Below are positions 1-7,248 of a DNA stretch of 47,276 nucleotides, in pieces. Position numbers and translations under genes: made by a program. Every line of letters starts with the position of its first letter. Position 1 is the first letter of the stretch. The notes beneath the pieces are model-generated. The model was not told the DNA's origin, did not search any database, and saw nothing but the letters and a program-made list of their open reading frames with translations. Source of the DNA: CAZKFA01 sp964551925 (lineage in GTDB: Bacteria; Cyanobacteriota; Vampirovibrionia; LMEP-6097); assembly GCA_964551925.1 (NCBI GenBank), contig CAZKFA010000015.1, forward strand, positions 1-47,276, in the 5' to 3' direction.

Positions 1-52
1 CATCTGACTTGTAATCAGGCGGTCGAGGGTTCAAATCCTTTCCCCAGCACCA
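1..52 (+). tRNA. tRNA-Thr(TGT), 3' part only
   Basis: The window opens inside this tRNA. The anticodon arm (loop CTTGTAA, anticodon TGT, reading ACA), variable loop, T arm with TTCAAAT, the acceptor 3' strand CCCCAGC, discriminator A and an encoded CCA (50-52) are visible. The acceptor 5' strand and D arm lie upstream of the window. A strong hairpin terminator follows four bases later. Confidence 0.9.
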
Positions 53-55
53 TTT

Positions 56-94
56 AAAAGAAAGAAGCACCCATTACGGGTGCTTCTTTCTTTT
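56..94 (+). terminator. Rho-independent terminator after tRNA-Thr
   Basis: A perfect 17-bp stem (56-72 with 78-94) closes a 5-base loop (ATTAC). The stem has a GC-containing core (GCACCC/GGGTGC) and A-rich and T-rich ends, so it can work in either direction. It separates the plus-strand tRNA-Thr from the minus-strand tRNA-Ile. Confidence 0.85.
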
Positions 95-131
95 GTAGTT
101 GAAATATTGGAGCTAAATAAATTAAAAACAA

Positions 132-208
132 TGGTGGGCCTTCGGTGACTTGAACACCGGACCTCACGCTTATCAAGCGTGCGCTCTAACCAACTGAGCT
201 AAAGGCCC
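132..208 (-). tRNA. tRNA-Ile(GAT)
   Basis: On the minus strand the full cloverleaf can be read: acceptor GGGCCTT pairing AAGGCCC, D arm with AGCTCAGTTGGTTAGAGC, anticodon stem CACGC/GCGTG with loop TTGATAA (anticodon GAT), T loop TTCAAGT, discriminator A and an encoded CCA (132-134). It stands alone here. In many bacteria this isoacceptor lies in the rRNA spacer, but no rRNA is near. Confidence 0.95.
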
Positions 209-291
209 CTAAGATCTATTCTATTATACTCCCCCGAGAATTTTCTCATTATAAACCATCTATTTTATGAATAAATGAATTTAGAAAATAA

Positions 292-1338
292 TTAAGAATT
301 AGTCCTTTTCAGTGAATCCCTAATACTAATTAATTTAGCACCTGCAATTTCCCCTCTAGTTTTAGCAAGGTAAATCAACAACCAACGAGTCAAATCCTGC
401 CAAAAACATAATCGAGTTAGTAAGTATAAAATATACAAAACCACAATCTTAGCAAATAAATACAAAGGAACTCCTCCCATCTTAATTGTCTCAAGCAAAT
501 TAGGTAGGTATCCTTTAAACCTAAGGGGAACTCCAATAAACAGTATCTTGATTCTACTAGAAGCTTCTCTAGGATTATGAGACATAAAATACATACTTAA
601 ACCAGATTTATAATACCACTCACAAATATAATCAAACGCAGTTCTAGAATCACTCACAGGATGATAGACAACACAATCCGCCAAATAAACAGTTTCGATT
701 TTCTGATTAATAAGATACCTAAAATATTCAGTATCCTCATGAATTAGCTCAAAAGCAAGCCCAGGACCAAGATCCACTCTAAAATCACCAAATAGTTCAA
801 ATACCTTACGCGTAAAAATCATACAAGCACCAATTGGATTACTTATAGTAACGCCATTGTAAGTAAAAGGATACAAGCAATCATGTTCACCAAAATCATG
901 AGAAGGAAACACTGACTGAGATATAGCAAAAGGTCCAGAGAACTTAATCCAACTAGGCTTAGATTGCCAATCAGGAATGACTCTAGAACCAAAAGCAAGA
1001 GGCTTCGTTAAATCAAGATCCTTAGCTAGATCATAAATTACTTGTAACCAGTTTGAAGCCAAACGAACATCATCATCAAGAAATACTACCAAGTCACCAG
1101 TAGAATTTATAATTCCAGAATTACGAGCAAAACTCACTCCCTGATTAGCTTCAAAGATATACTTAATACTAGGTTGTGCTTGAACTATTTGCTTAGTATT
1201 ATCCGTAGAATTATTATCAACCACAATTAATTCCAAATTAGCTATTGCTAAATGTTCTACCTGTGTTAATAAGTCTGCTAGTAATTTAGCTAACTCTATG
1301 GCTCTATTATATGTAGGAATAATTATACTTATTTGCAC
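292..1338 (-). CDS. GT-A family 2 glycosyltransferase, membrane-anchored
   Basis: A 348-aa glycosyltransferase of family GT2 that should transfer a sugar from a nucleotide sugar, probably to a cell-surface polysaccharide or glycan. The N-terminus shows the GT2 pattern: a first beta strand ISIIIPTYNR, then LIVVDNNSTDNT, NQGVSFARNSG, and the metal-binding acidic motif LDDD around residue 90. The C-terminal third has a hydrophobic stretch (LFAKIVVLYILYLLTRL), a likely membrane anchor. The start is GTG at 1338; no good Shine-Dalgarno is seen. It diverges from deoB with about 80 bp between them. Donor and acceptor cannot be predicted; the GT2 fold assignment is firm. Confidence 0.85.
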   Translation of the reverse strand: MQISIIIPTYNRAIELAKLLADLLTQVEHLAIANLELIVVDNNSTDNTKQIVQAQPSIKYIFEANQGVSFARNSGIINSTGDLVVFLDDDVRLASNWLQVIYDLAKDLDLTKPLAFGSRVIPDWQSKPSWIKFSGPFAISQSVFPSHDFGEHDCLYPFTYNGVTISNPIGACMIFTRKVFELFGDFRVDLGPGLAFELIHEDTEYFRYLINQKIETVYLADCVVYHPVSDSRTAFDYICEWYYKSGLSMYFMSHNPREASSRIKILFIGVPLRFKGYLPNLLETIKMGGVPLYLFAKIVVLYILYLLTRLCFWQDLTRWLLIYLAKTRGEIAGAKLISIRDSLKRTNS

Positions 1339-1399
1339 TGTATTAAGGATACACTGAAAAATAGCACGATAGTCAATTTCCCAGACTGTCCTTGAATGC

Positions 1400-1405
1400 T
1401 ATAAT
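1400..1405 (+). promoter_or_regulatory. -10 box of deoB
   Basis: TATAAT lies 12 bases before the deoB ATG, with no Shine-Dalgarno between them. A transcript starting at the usual distance would have a leader of only a few bases. Confidence 0.5.
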
Positions 1406-1417
1406 CATTTGTGATAA

Positions 1418-2650
1418 ATGTCTAAAAAAAGAGCTATTGTTATGGTGATAGATGCTTGCGGAGTTGGCTCTATGCCTGATTGGGCTCAGTATGACGAAGT
1501 TGCAGAATCTAATACATTACACAGCACTTGTAAATTTGCAGCAGAACATTCTGGTGGGATCAAATTACCTAATCTACAAAAACTTGGCTTAGCAAATATT
1601 ATTTCCTTGCCTAAACTTGAGCAACTAGAACAACCTTTAGCTTCATTTGGCAAGATGGCGGAACTGAATCCTGCTAAAGATACCATTACTGGTCATTGGG
1701 AAATGATGGGAATCAAAGCTAATAAACCTTTCCCTTATTATCCAAATGGATTCCCTGCCAAGATCATCGAAGCATTCAAAGAAGCAACAGGAGTATCTGG
1801 CGTACTTGGTAATAAACCTGCTAGCGGTACGGATATCATTAATGAATTAGGGGATGAGCATAGAAAGACTGGTAATCCAATTATCTACACTAGTGCTGAC
1901 TCAGTATTGCAGATTGCTTGCGATGTTGATGTAGTACCTCTAGAGACACTCTACAAGTGGTGTCATACTGCCAGAGAAATAATGCATGGCGACCACGAAG
2001 TCGCTAGAATTATCGCGAGACCATTCAAACTCAATCCTAAAGCTAATCCTAACAGCAACAAAGCTGCTGATCATAAATATATTCGCTTAGGTGATAAGCG
2101 TCATGATTATTCAATACTACCTCATAGTAAATCTGTTCTAGAATTAACTCTAGAGGCTGGCGGTCATGTAGTTGGACTTGGCAAGATCGAAGATATTTTC
2201 TCTGGAGTTGGAGTTCCAGAGAACATACACACCGACAATAACGCTGATGGTTTGAATAAGTTTATTGAAACAATAAAAAGACCTGCTACCACTGATAAGG
2301 AAATAATTTTTATTAATTTAGTTGAGACTGATTCTAATTATGGTCATAGACGGGATCCTGATGGATTTGCTAAAGCACTTGAAGCAATAGACCTTAAAAT
2401 ACCAGAAATATTAAATAGCTTAAACTCTGAAGATATATTAATGATATCAGCAGATCATGGCTGTGATCCAACTGCGGTGGGTTCTGATCATACTAGGGAA
2501 TATGTACCGATACTCTGCTATAAGAAAGGTGTTATAGGATATAATCTTGGCACCCGCAAAACCTTTGCTGATATTGGAGCAACCATTATTGATCATTTCA
2601 AATTAAATAACAGTGAACTTACCATTAAAGGAGAGTCTTTAATTGCCTAA
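1418..2650 (+). CDS. deoB: Phosphopentomutase
   Basis: A 410-aa protein of normal family length. It interconverts (deoxy)ribose 1-phosphate and 5-phosphate in nucleoside salvage, in the cytoplasm. It belongs to the alkaline-phosphatase superfamily and its metal and phospho-threonine motifs are visible: VMVIDACGVGSMPDW at the N-terminus (metal Asp12), KDTITGHWEMMG at 87-98 (contains the phosphorylated Thr region), FINLVETDSNYGHRRDP, and ISADHGCDPT followed by SDHTREYVP near the C-terminus (metal Asp/His). Its last 8 bases overlap the lpxI start, so the two are probably co-transcribed although functionally unrelated. No purine phosphorylase gene is adjacent. Confidence 0.96.
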   Translation: MSKKRAIVMVIDACGVGSMPDWAQYDEVAESNTLHSTCKFAAEHSGGIKLPNLQKLGLANIISLPKLEQLEQPLASFGKMAELNPAKDTITGHWEMMGIKANKPFPYYPNGFPAKIIEAFKEATGVSGVLGNKPASGTDIINELGDEHRKTGNPIIYTSADSVLQIACDVDVVPLETLYKWCHTAREIMHGDHEVARIIARPFKLNPKANPNSNKAADHKYIRLGDKRHDYSILPHSKSVLELTLEAGGHVVGLGKIEDIFSGVGVPENIHTDNNADGLNKFIETIKRPATTDKEIIFINLVETDSNYGHRRDPDGFAKALEAIDLKIPEILNSLNSEDILMISADHGCDPTAVGSDHTREYVPILCYKKGVIGYNLGTRKTFADIGATIIDHFKLNNSELTIKGESLIA

Positions 2651-3491
2651 AGTCTTAGAACAGCAAATCACCAAACTTGCTCTGGTAGCAGGTTATGGCG
2701 AACTACCTATCAAATTAGCCAAGTCAGCAATAGCTGAAGGCATAGAGGTTATAGCACTTGCGCTTAACAACGAAACTTATAGGCAACTTAAATCAATAAC
2801 CAAAACTTATAAATTCAATCCCATTGATATATTTCAAATGATTGAAGTAATTCAAACTAATAAAATCAAGCACCTAACAATGATTGGCAAAGTGCCAAAA
2901 CTAGATTTCTTTAAAGACTTACATAGACTTGATTTACGGCTACTAGCCAAAGTAAAAGAACTCAAAGATATGAACGATGATTCATTACATCATAGACTTG
3001 CTGACTTCTTAGAACAAGAATATGGGCTAACAATTATTGATCAAACAAAATATCTGCGAGATTTATTCCCTGGATCACAAACCTTCACCAAAAGGCAAGC
3101 TAGCACAGAAGAGCTAGAAACAATAGAGTTTAGTTTAAGTCGAGCAAAGGGTTTAGCAGCACTTGACATTGGTCAAACGGTAGTAGCCCAAAACAAAGCA
3201 ATCACCGCTGTTGAAGCAATCGAAGGGACTAATGAATGTATCAAAAGAGCCAAAGAATTGATGCACAAGAAAAAACAAAGTTCAACAATGATAGTTTGCA
3301 AAGTAAGCAAACCCAATCAAGACAATAGATTTGACGTGCCTACAGTTGGACTCAAAACCCTTAAGGCTATTGGCAAAGATGCTATTCTTGCTTTTGAAGC
3401 TGGAGAATGTTTTTTCATTGATCAAGAGAAGGCTATTGCTTACGCAGATAAGAATAATATTTGTATTATTGCAACTGAAGTTAAATTATAG
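2643..3491 (+). CDS. lpxI: UDP-2,3-diacylglucosamine diphosphatase LpxI
   Basis: A 282-aa LpxI-family (DUF1009) protein, which hydrolyses UDP-2,3-diacyl-GlcN to lipid X in lipid A biosynthesis. LpxI replaces LpxH in many alphaproteobacteria, cyanobacteria relatives and other diderms. Visible family features are the N-terminal LVAGYGELPIKLAKSA, the MIGKVPK segment around residue 80, a repeated-Ala/Val core (GQTVVAQNKAITAVEAIEG) and the C-terminal AFEAGECFFIDQEKAI. The start TTG at 2643 lies inside the deoB end (8-bp overlap), consistent with translational coupling. It is direct evidence of an LPS-type outer membrane. A copy of the dispersed palindrome begins two bases after the stop codon. Confidence 0.93.
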   Translation: MPKVLEQQITKLALVAGYGELPIKLAKSAIAEGIEVIALALNNETYRQLKSITKTYKFNPIDIFQMIEVIQTNKIKHLTMIGKVPKLDFFKDLHRLDLRLLAKVKELKDMNDDSLHHRLADFLEQEYGLTIIDQTKYLRDLFPGSQTFTKRQASTEELETIEFSLSRAKGLAALDIGQTVVAQNKAITAVEAIEGTNECIKRAKELMHKKKQSSTMIVCKVSKPNQDNRFDVPTVGLKTLKAIGKDAILAFEAGECFFIDQEKAIAYADKNNICIIATEVKL

Positions 3492-3492
3492 T

Positions 3493-3578
3493 TTATTATA
3501 CAGCGTATAGTAATTTTATCATCAGACACAAAATATCATTACTCCAATTGGAAAATTTTACTATACACCGTATAGCAG
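3493..3578. repeat. Palindrome copies 1 and 2, inverted pair in convergent spacer
   Basis: The 122-bp spacer between the convergent ends of lpxI and priA holds two copies of the dispersed palindrome, at 3493-3513 (core TATACAGCGTATA) and 3558-3578 (core TATACACCGTATA). Their flanks are also inverted (AGTAATTTTATC against GAAAATTTTACT), so the region can fold into a larger stem-loop. It may act as a two-way terminator, but it has no clean T-run. Confidence 0.7.
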
Positions 3579-3613
3579 ACTTGTCCTCAAATGCCTCAGA
3601 GCAAGGCTTATGC

Positions 3614-5869
3614 TCACATAAACGAAGTACTTTCTATATCAATAGAAAAATTAACTTCTTTAATTGAATCAAATTCTTGATACAAAGCTTTGATAATGGG
3701 AATCAAATACTTCTGAGCTTCCGGTATTTTGACAAGCAAGTGATAACGGTATTTATTACTAATCCTAGATATCACAGCCGGACAAGGTCCTACTATCCCT
3801 GCCTCAATAGCTTTAAGCTCATCTGGTAATTCTTTTGCAAAAGCTTCTATTAATTTCTTGACCTGAACTTCATCTTCACCCACCGCGACAAACCTAATCA
3901 AGGAGCTAAAAGGCGGATAAAGAAAGTCCTTACGCAAAGCAATCTCAACATTATAGAAATCTTCGTAGTTTTGATTCTTAGCATCAATAAGAGCTTGCTT
4001 CTCTGGATCATAACTTTGAAAAACTACTAGCCCTGGCTTATCAGCTCTACCAGTTCTGCCAGAAACCTGAGTTAATAACTGGAAACCTCTCTCATCAGCC
4101 AAATAATCCAATTGATTAAAATTACTATCAGCAGCAATTACTCCAACCACAGTGAGATTTGGGAAATCCAAGCCTTTAGCAATCATCTGAGTCCCAATCA
4201 AGATATCGATCTCAGAGTTCTTAAACTTATTCCAAATATCTATATAACCATGCTTAACGCGGCTCACATCACTATCCAAACGCGCTACACGCGCTTCTGG
4301 AAATATTCGTTGTGTTTCTTGCTCAAGCTTCTGAGTACCCAAACCAAAAAATTTAATCGCAGTAGAATTACATTGCGGGCATTCTTGCGGATGATTTTCT
4401 GTGAAGCCACAATAATGACAAATCATAATCTTACGATCAGAATGGTAAACAGTCTTGCTTTCACAATGATTACATTTATAAACAAAGCCACAACCCCTAC
4501 AAAACACATGGGAAGCGGCTCCGCGCTTATTAAGAAATAGTATCACTTGCTCTTTACGTGTAAGCGCATCCTTAATAGCTTGATGTAAAGGTCTAGCAAA
4601 AATAGATTTATTAGCATTATTGAACTCTTGACGCATATCGACAATCTGTACACTGGGCATCGCTTGATTAAAAACTTTCTGTTTCATCGTAAGCAGCTTA
4701 TAATCTGGGTTGTTTAGAGCTTTATAATAAGTTTCAACACTAGGAGTTGCTGAACCAAGAATAAGCGGGCAGTTATTTAGCTCAGAACGTTTCTCGGCAA
4801 TAGTTCTAGCGTGATAACGTGGTGCAGGTTGATCTTGTTTGTAAGAATTCTCATGTTCTTCGTCAACAACAATTAAACCAAGATTCTTTACTGGAGCAAA
4901 AATAGCAGATCTAGCTCCAACAACTATCTTAGGTTTATCAGATTGCAACTCACTAAATGTAAACGCTTTCTCTGATTGGGTTAGCGCACTGTGCCAAATC
5001 AAAACATTATCAACTCCAAATCTTTGCGCGACTCTTTCGACTACTTGCGGTGCTAAGGATATCTCTGGTACCAATAATATAGCACTCTTATTAAGCGCAA
5101 GAATATCAGCAATCAAGCGCAAATAAATTTCAGTCTTACCACTAGCAGTAACACCATGAATAAGAAATTTATGATTAGGATTAATTTCCAAACCTTGATT
5201 AATTTGCTGCAACACTTCAGTTTGCTCAACAGTCAAAGCTAGCAAATCAACAGACCCCGCTTGGTCAATACGTTCCATTGGGTTGCGCCAAGCCAATTTT
5301 GCTTTTGCTTTAGCGGTCACATATGAAGATTTAATCAAACCTCGCTGTTCTAATTTACGAACAGTTGCCTGAAGTTGTTTTTTTTCTAACTTGGAGAGTA
5401 ATTGCAAACGGGAGAATTTTAATTGCTTCTGGCGGGACTTAGCCAGTAATTGAAGAATGGGGTCTTCTTGCATTAGAATCATCTGTTGCTCATTAATAAG
5501 TTTAATAACTTGCTGCGGTGATTTAAGAATATTTCTCGGCACCAAATTTGACACTACATCAGAATAGGAGCAAGCATAATGTTCGGCGGTAAACTTCAAT
5601 AGTTCAATAAGTTCACGTTCGAGAGTGACATCGTCATTAATCAGGTTATCTATATCCTTAAGTTCAAAACTATGGTCTTCAACACTAGGTTCTTTGTATA
5701 TATCTATTACCAAACCAGTGGTTTTTTTATTGCGTAGCGGCACTGAAACCAAAGAACCAAGCTGTACACTGCTAGTTAAGTGTTCAGGAATAGCATAGGA
5801 TAGAGAACCACCACTTGAATGACTAAATGATTGTGAAGGATCTGTAATTACTATTTTACAAAAGGACAT
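3614..5869 (-). CDS. priA: Primosomal replication-restart helicase PriA
   Basis: A 751-aa superfamily-2 helicase that reloads the replisome at stalled forks. The order is as expected: an N-terminal 3' DNA-binding domain (to about residue 105), a winged-helix linker, Walker A GVTASGKTEIYL near residue 240, Walker B VVDEEH, SAT motif LILGSATPS, then the zinc-binding insertion with eight cysteines (CRGCGFVYKCNHC, CHYCGF, CPQCNS), motif V/VI (GTQMIAKGLDFP, LLTQVSGRTGRAD), and a C-terminal domain. A TACAAT box lies 11 bases before the ATG. It is convergent with lpxI. Confidence 0.97.
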   Translation of the reverse strand: MSFCKIVITDPSQSFSHSSGGSLSYAIPEHLTSSVQLGSLVSVPLRNKKTTGLVIDIYKEPSVEDHSFELKDIDNLINDDVTLERELIELLKFTAEHYACSYSDVVSNLVPRNILKSPQQVIKLINEQQMILMQEDPILQLLAKSRQKQLKFSRLQLLSKLEKKQLQATVRKLEQRGLIKSSYVTAKAKAKLAWRNPMERIDQAGSVDLLALTVEQTEVLQQINQGLEINPNHKFLIHGVTASGKTEIYLRLIADILALNKSAILLVPEISLAPQVVERVAQRFGVDNVLIWHSALTQSEKAFTFSELQSDKPKIVVGARSAIFAPVKNLGLIVVDEEHENSYKQDQPAPRYHARTIAEKRSELNNCPLILGSATPSVETYYKALNNPDYKLLTMKQKVFNQAMPSVQIVDMRQEFNNANKSIFARPLHQAIKDALTRKEQVILFLNKRGAASHVFCRGCGFVYKCNHCESKTVYHSDRKIMICHYCGFTENHPQECPQCNSTAIKFFGLGTQKLEQETQRIFPEARVARLDSDVSRVKHGYIDIWNKFKNSEIDILIGTQMIAKGLDFPNLTVVGVIAADSNFNQLDYLADERGFQLLTQVSGRTGRADKPGLVVFQSYDPEKQALIDAKNQNYEDFYNVEIALRKDFLYPPFSSLIRFVAVGEDEVQVKKLIEAFAKELPDELKAIEAGIVGPCPAVISRISNKYRYHLLVKIPEAQKYLIPIIKALYQEFDSIKEVNFSIDIESTSFM

Positions 5870-5913
5870 GCTTTGGTATCATTGTAGCTTGTTTCCCAGA
5901 AACATTTCACCAA

Positions 5914-5965
5914 GGACGCTTAGCTCAGTTGCTAAGCAGCCGGTTTCGCAGAAACCATGCTGCGT
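5914..5965 (+). pseudogene. Degenerate 5' half of a tRNA-Val
   Basis: The first 18 bases (GGACGCTTAGCTCAGTTG) are identical to the 5' end of the intact tRNA-Val 101 bp downstream. After that the sequence diverges into a self-complementary segment (GCAGC...GGTTT, loop, AAACC...GCTGC) and has no recognisable T arm or acceptor 3' strand. It is read as a broken tRNA copy, not a functional gene. Confidence 0.7.
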
Positions 5966-5975
5966 AAACAAATAT

Positions 5976-5996
5976 CATCTCGTTGCAAACGAGATG
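5976..5996. repeat. Perfect hairpin made from a tRNA anticodon-arm sequence
   Basis: CATCTCGTT and AACGAGATG pair perfectly over 9 bp around a GCA loop. The arm CATCTCGTT is also the sequence leading into the anticodon loop of the neighbouring tRNA-Val, so this may be a rearranged tRNA piece. Confidence 0.6.
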
Positions 5997-6014
5997 CGAG
6001 GGGACATCAAACAT

Positions 6015-6090
6015 GGACGCTTAGCTCAGTTGGTAGAGCATCTCGTTTACACCGAGGCGGTCGGAAGTTCAAGCCTTTCAGCGTCCACCA
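6015..6090 (+). tRNA. tRNA-Val(TAC)
   Basis: A complete cloverleaf of 76 nt: acceptor GGACGCT with AGCGTCC, D arm AGCTCAGTTGGTAGAGC, anticodon stem TCTCG/CGAGG with loop TTTACAC (anticodon TAC, reading GTA), T arm GGAAG/CTTTC with loop TTCAAGC, discriminator A and encoded CCA. Degenerate copies of its two halves lie on either side. Confidence 0.93.
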
Positions 6091-6114
6091 TTTATAGTTA
6101 AGCTGCATCTCGTG

Positions 6115-6149
6115 ATAAGTAATAAATTACTCTGTAATTTATTACTTAT
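6115..6149. repeat. 16-bp perfect inverted repeat beside tRNA-Val
   Basis: Arms 6115-6130 and 6134-6149 are perfectly complementary over 16 bp with a 3-base loop (TCT). The stem is almost entirely A/T and no T-run follows, so it is not a typical terminator. It lies between the tRNA-Val and its 3' fragment. Confidence 0.8.
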
Positions 6150-6202
6150 GCTCCGCGGGCTTCTGGTTCTCTTCTACAGATTCTAGCTGCGTTTCCGCTC
6201 GT

Positions 6203-6242
6203 ACCGAGGCGGCCCGACGTTCAAGCCTTTCAGCGTCCACCA
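6203..6242 (+). pseudogene. Degenerate 3' part of a tRNA-Val
   Basis: The sequence repeats the last 40 bases of tRNA-Val, 152 bp downstream: ACCGAGGCGG, then an altered stretch, then TTCAAGCCTTTCAGCGTCC and ACCA. Changes in the T-stem (CCCGACG instead of TCGGAAG) break pairing and the 5' half is absent. The arrangement of a whole tRNA followed by a direct repeat of its 3' end is what integrase-mediated insertion at a tRNA leaves, here with only about 110 bp between. The last 13 bases also encode the end of the minus-strand hydrolase gene. Confidence 0.75.
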
Positions 6243-7210
6243 TTTTTCAAAAACTCAATCATCTTTCTCTCACTCCAATAATAGCGACTCTTAAAGTCCA
6301 CAAAACCCACATGCCCGCCATATTTAGTAAGTCTCAGGGTTATATAGTCATTTGCCATGGCTTGCAAATATGGATAAAATCTTGGATCTAAGAAAGGATC
6401 ATCAATAGAATCAATTATAACCAAAGGAACTTTAATACGACTTAAATGCCCGCAAGCACTATGTTGTGCAAGATAGTCAATAAACTTAATTTTAGTCCAA
6501 GGATAACAAAACTTATCATAGAATTGCTCAGGGGTCTTGATTGTAAACAAATCAGAGAATTTAATTTCTCTTTTATAGATCTTACGACCAACCCAAAGTC
6601 TCTTAAACATAAAGCTCAAGAAACCTCTGAGATATAAATGATTCATAGGAAGATTAAATTGCTCCATGGTTGAAACTAAATGCAGAGCTGGTGAAGTTAC
6701 AAAAACTTTTTTAATTCTTGGATTAATTAAGTTTGATTGATCAACAACATACTTCACAGTAAGATTGCCACCAGTACTATAACCAATCAGAAAAATTTCC
6801 TGATAATCATAATTCGCTAGAAGACTATCAATAACCTGGGCATAGTCCTTCTCATCACCAATACCAAAGATGTAATTATTACCAGGAACGCCACTAGTGC
6901 CGCGATGATTAACAACAACAGAATCAAAACCATTTTCATTCAATAAATTACTAGATCCAACGACATAGCGACGATATGAATCACTCTCAAAGCCTGGACA
7001 GATTACAGCAAGAGACTTAGAACCTACTCTTGACCAATCAATATCAATAAAATCACCATCTACTAAACTAACTCTTTCTCTTTGATAAGAAGCCTTACGA
7101 CAATAGCGAAACAAACGAGCAAACATAGTTTGCAAATGTGGGTTTTTGAAAATACCCAAAGGCACAGTATAATCTGGATCATATTTTATATTATTCAGAT
7201 CATCAATCAT
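6230..7210 (-). CDS. YheT-like alpha/beta hydrolase
   Basis: A 326-aa alpha/beta-fold hydrolase of the YheT/ABHD1-3 type. Family marks are the N-terminal FKNPHLQTM, the oxyanion-region VNHRGTSG, the nucleophile elbow GYSTGGN (Ser near residue 145), an acid in IIDSIDDPFLDP and the catalytic histidine in YGGHVGF. Relatives are esterases or lipases of poorly known substrate. A TATAAT box lies 11 bases before the ATG with no Shine-Dalgarno. The final codons (GGR and the TGA stop) are supplied by the degenerate tRNA-Val fragment, so the natural C-terminus may have been altered when that fragment arrived. Confidence 0.88.
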   Translation of the reverse strand: MIDDLNNIKYDPDYTVPLGIFKNPHLQTMFARLFRYCRKASYQRERVSLVDGDFIDIDWSRVGSKSLAVICPGFESDSYRRYVVGSSNLLNENGFDSVVVNHRGTSGVPGNNYIFGIGDEKDYAQVIDSLLANYDYQEIFLIGYSTGGNLTVKYVVDQSNLINPRIKKVFVTSPALHLVSTMEQFNLPMNHLYLRGFLSFMFKRLWVGRKIYKREIKFSDLFTIKTPEQFYDKFCYPWTKIKFIDYLAQHSACGHLSRIKVPLVIIDSIDDPFLDPRFYPYLQAMANDYITLRLTKYGGHVGFVDFKSRYYWSERKMIEFLKNGGR

Positions 7211-7248
7211 GGTTGCCCTTAATTATAATACGGCAACTAGATCCAGTT

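Noticed and set aside
5868..6101. A 77-codon open frame across the tRNA-Val region
   Set aside because: It runs through tRNA sequence and hairpins and encodes nothing recognisable; it exists only because the tRNA copies lack stops in that frame.
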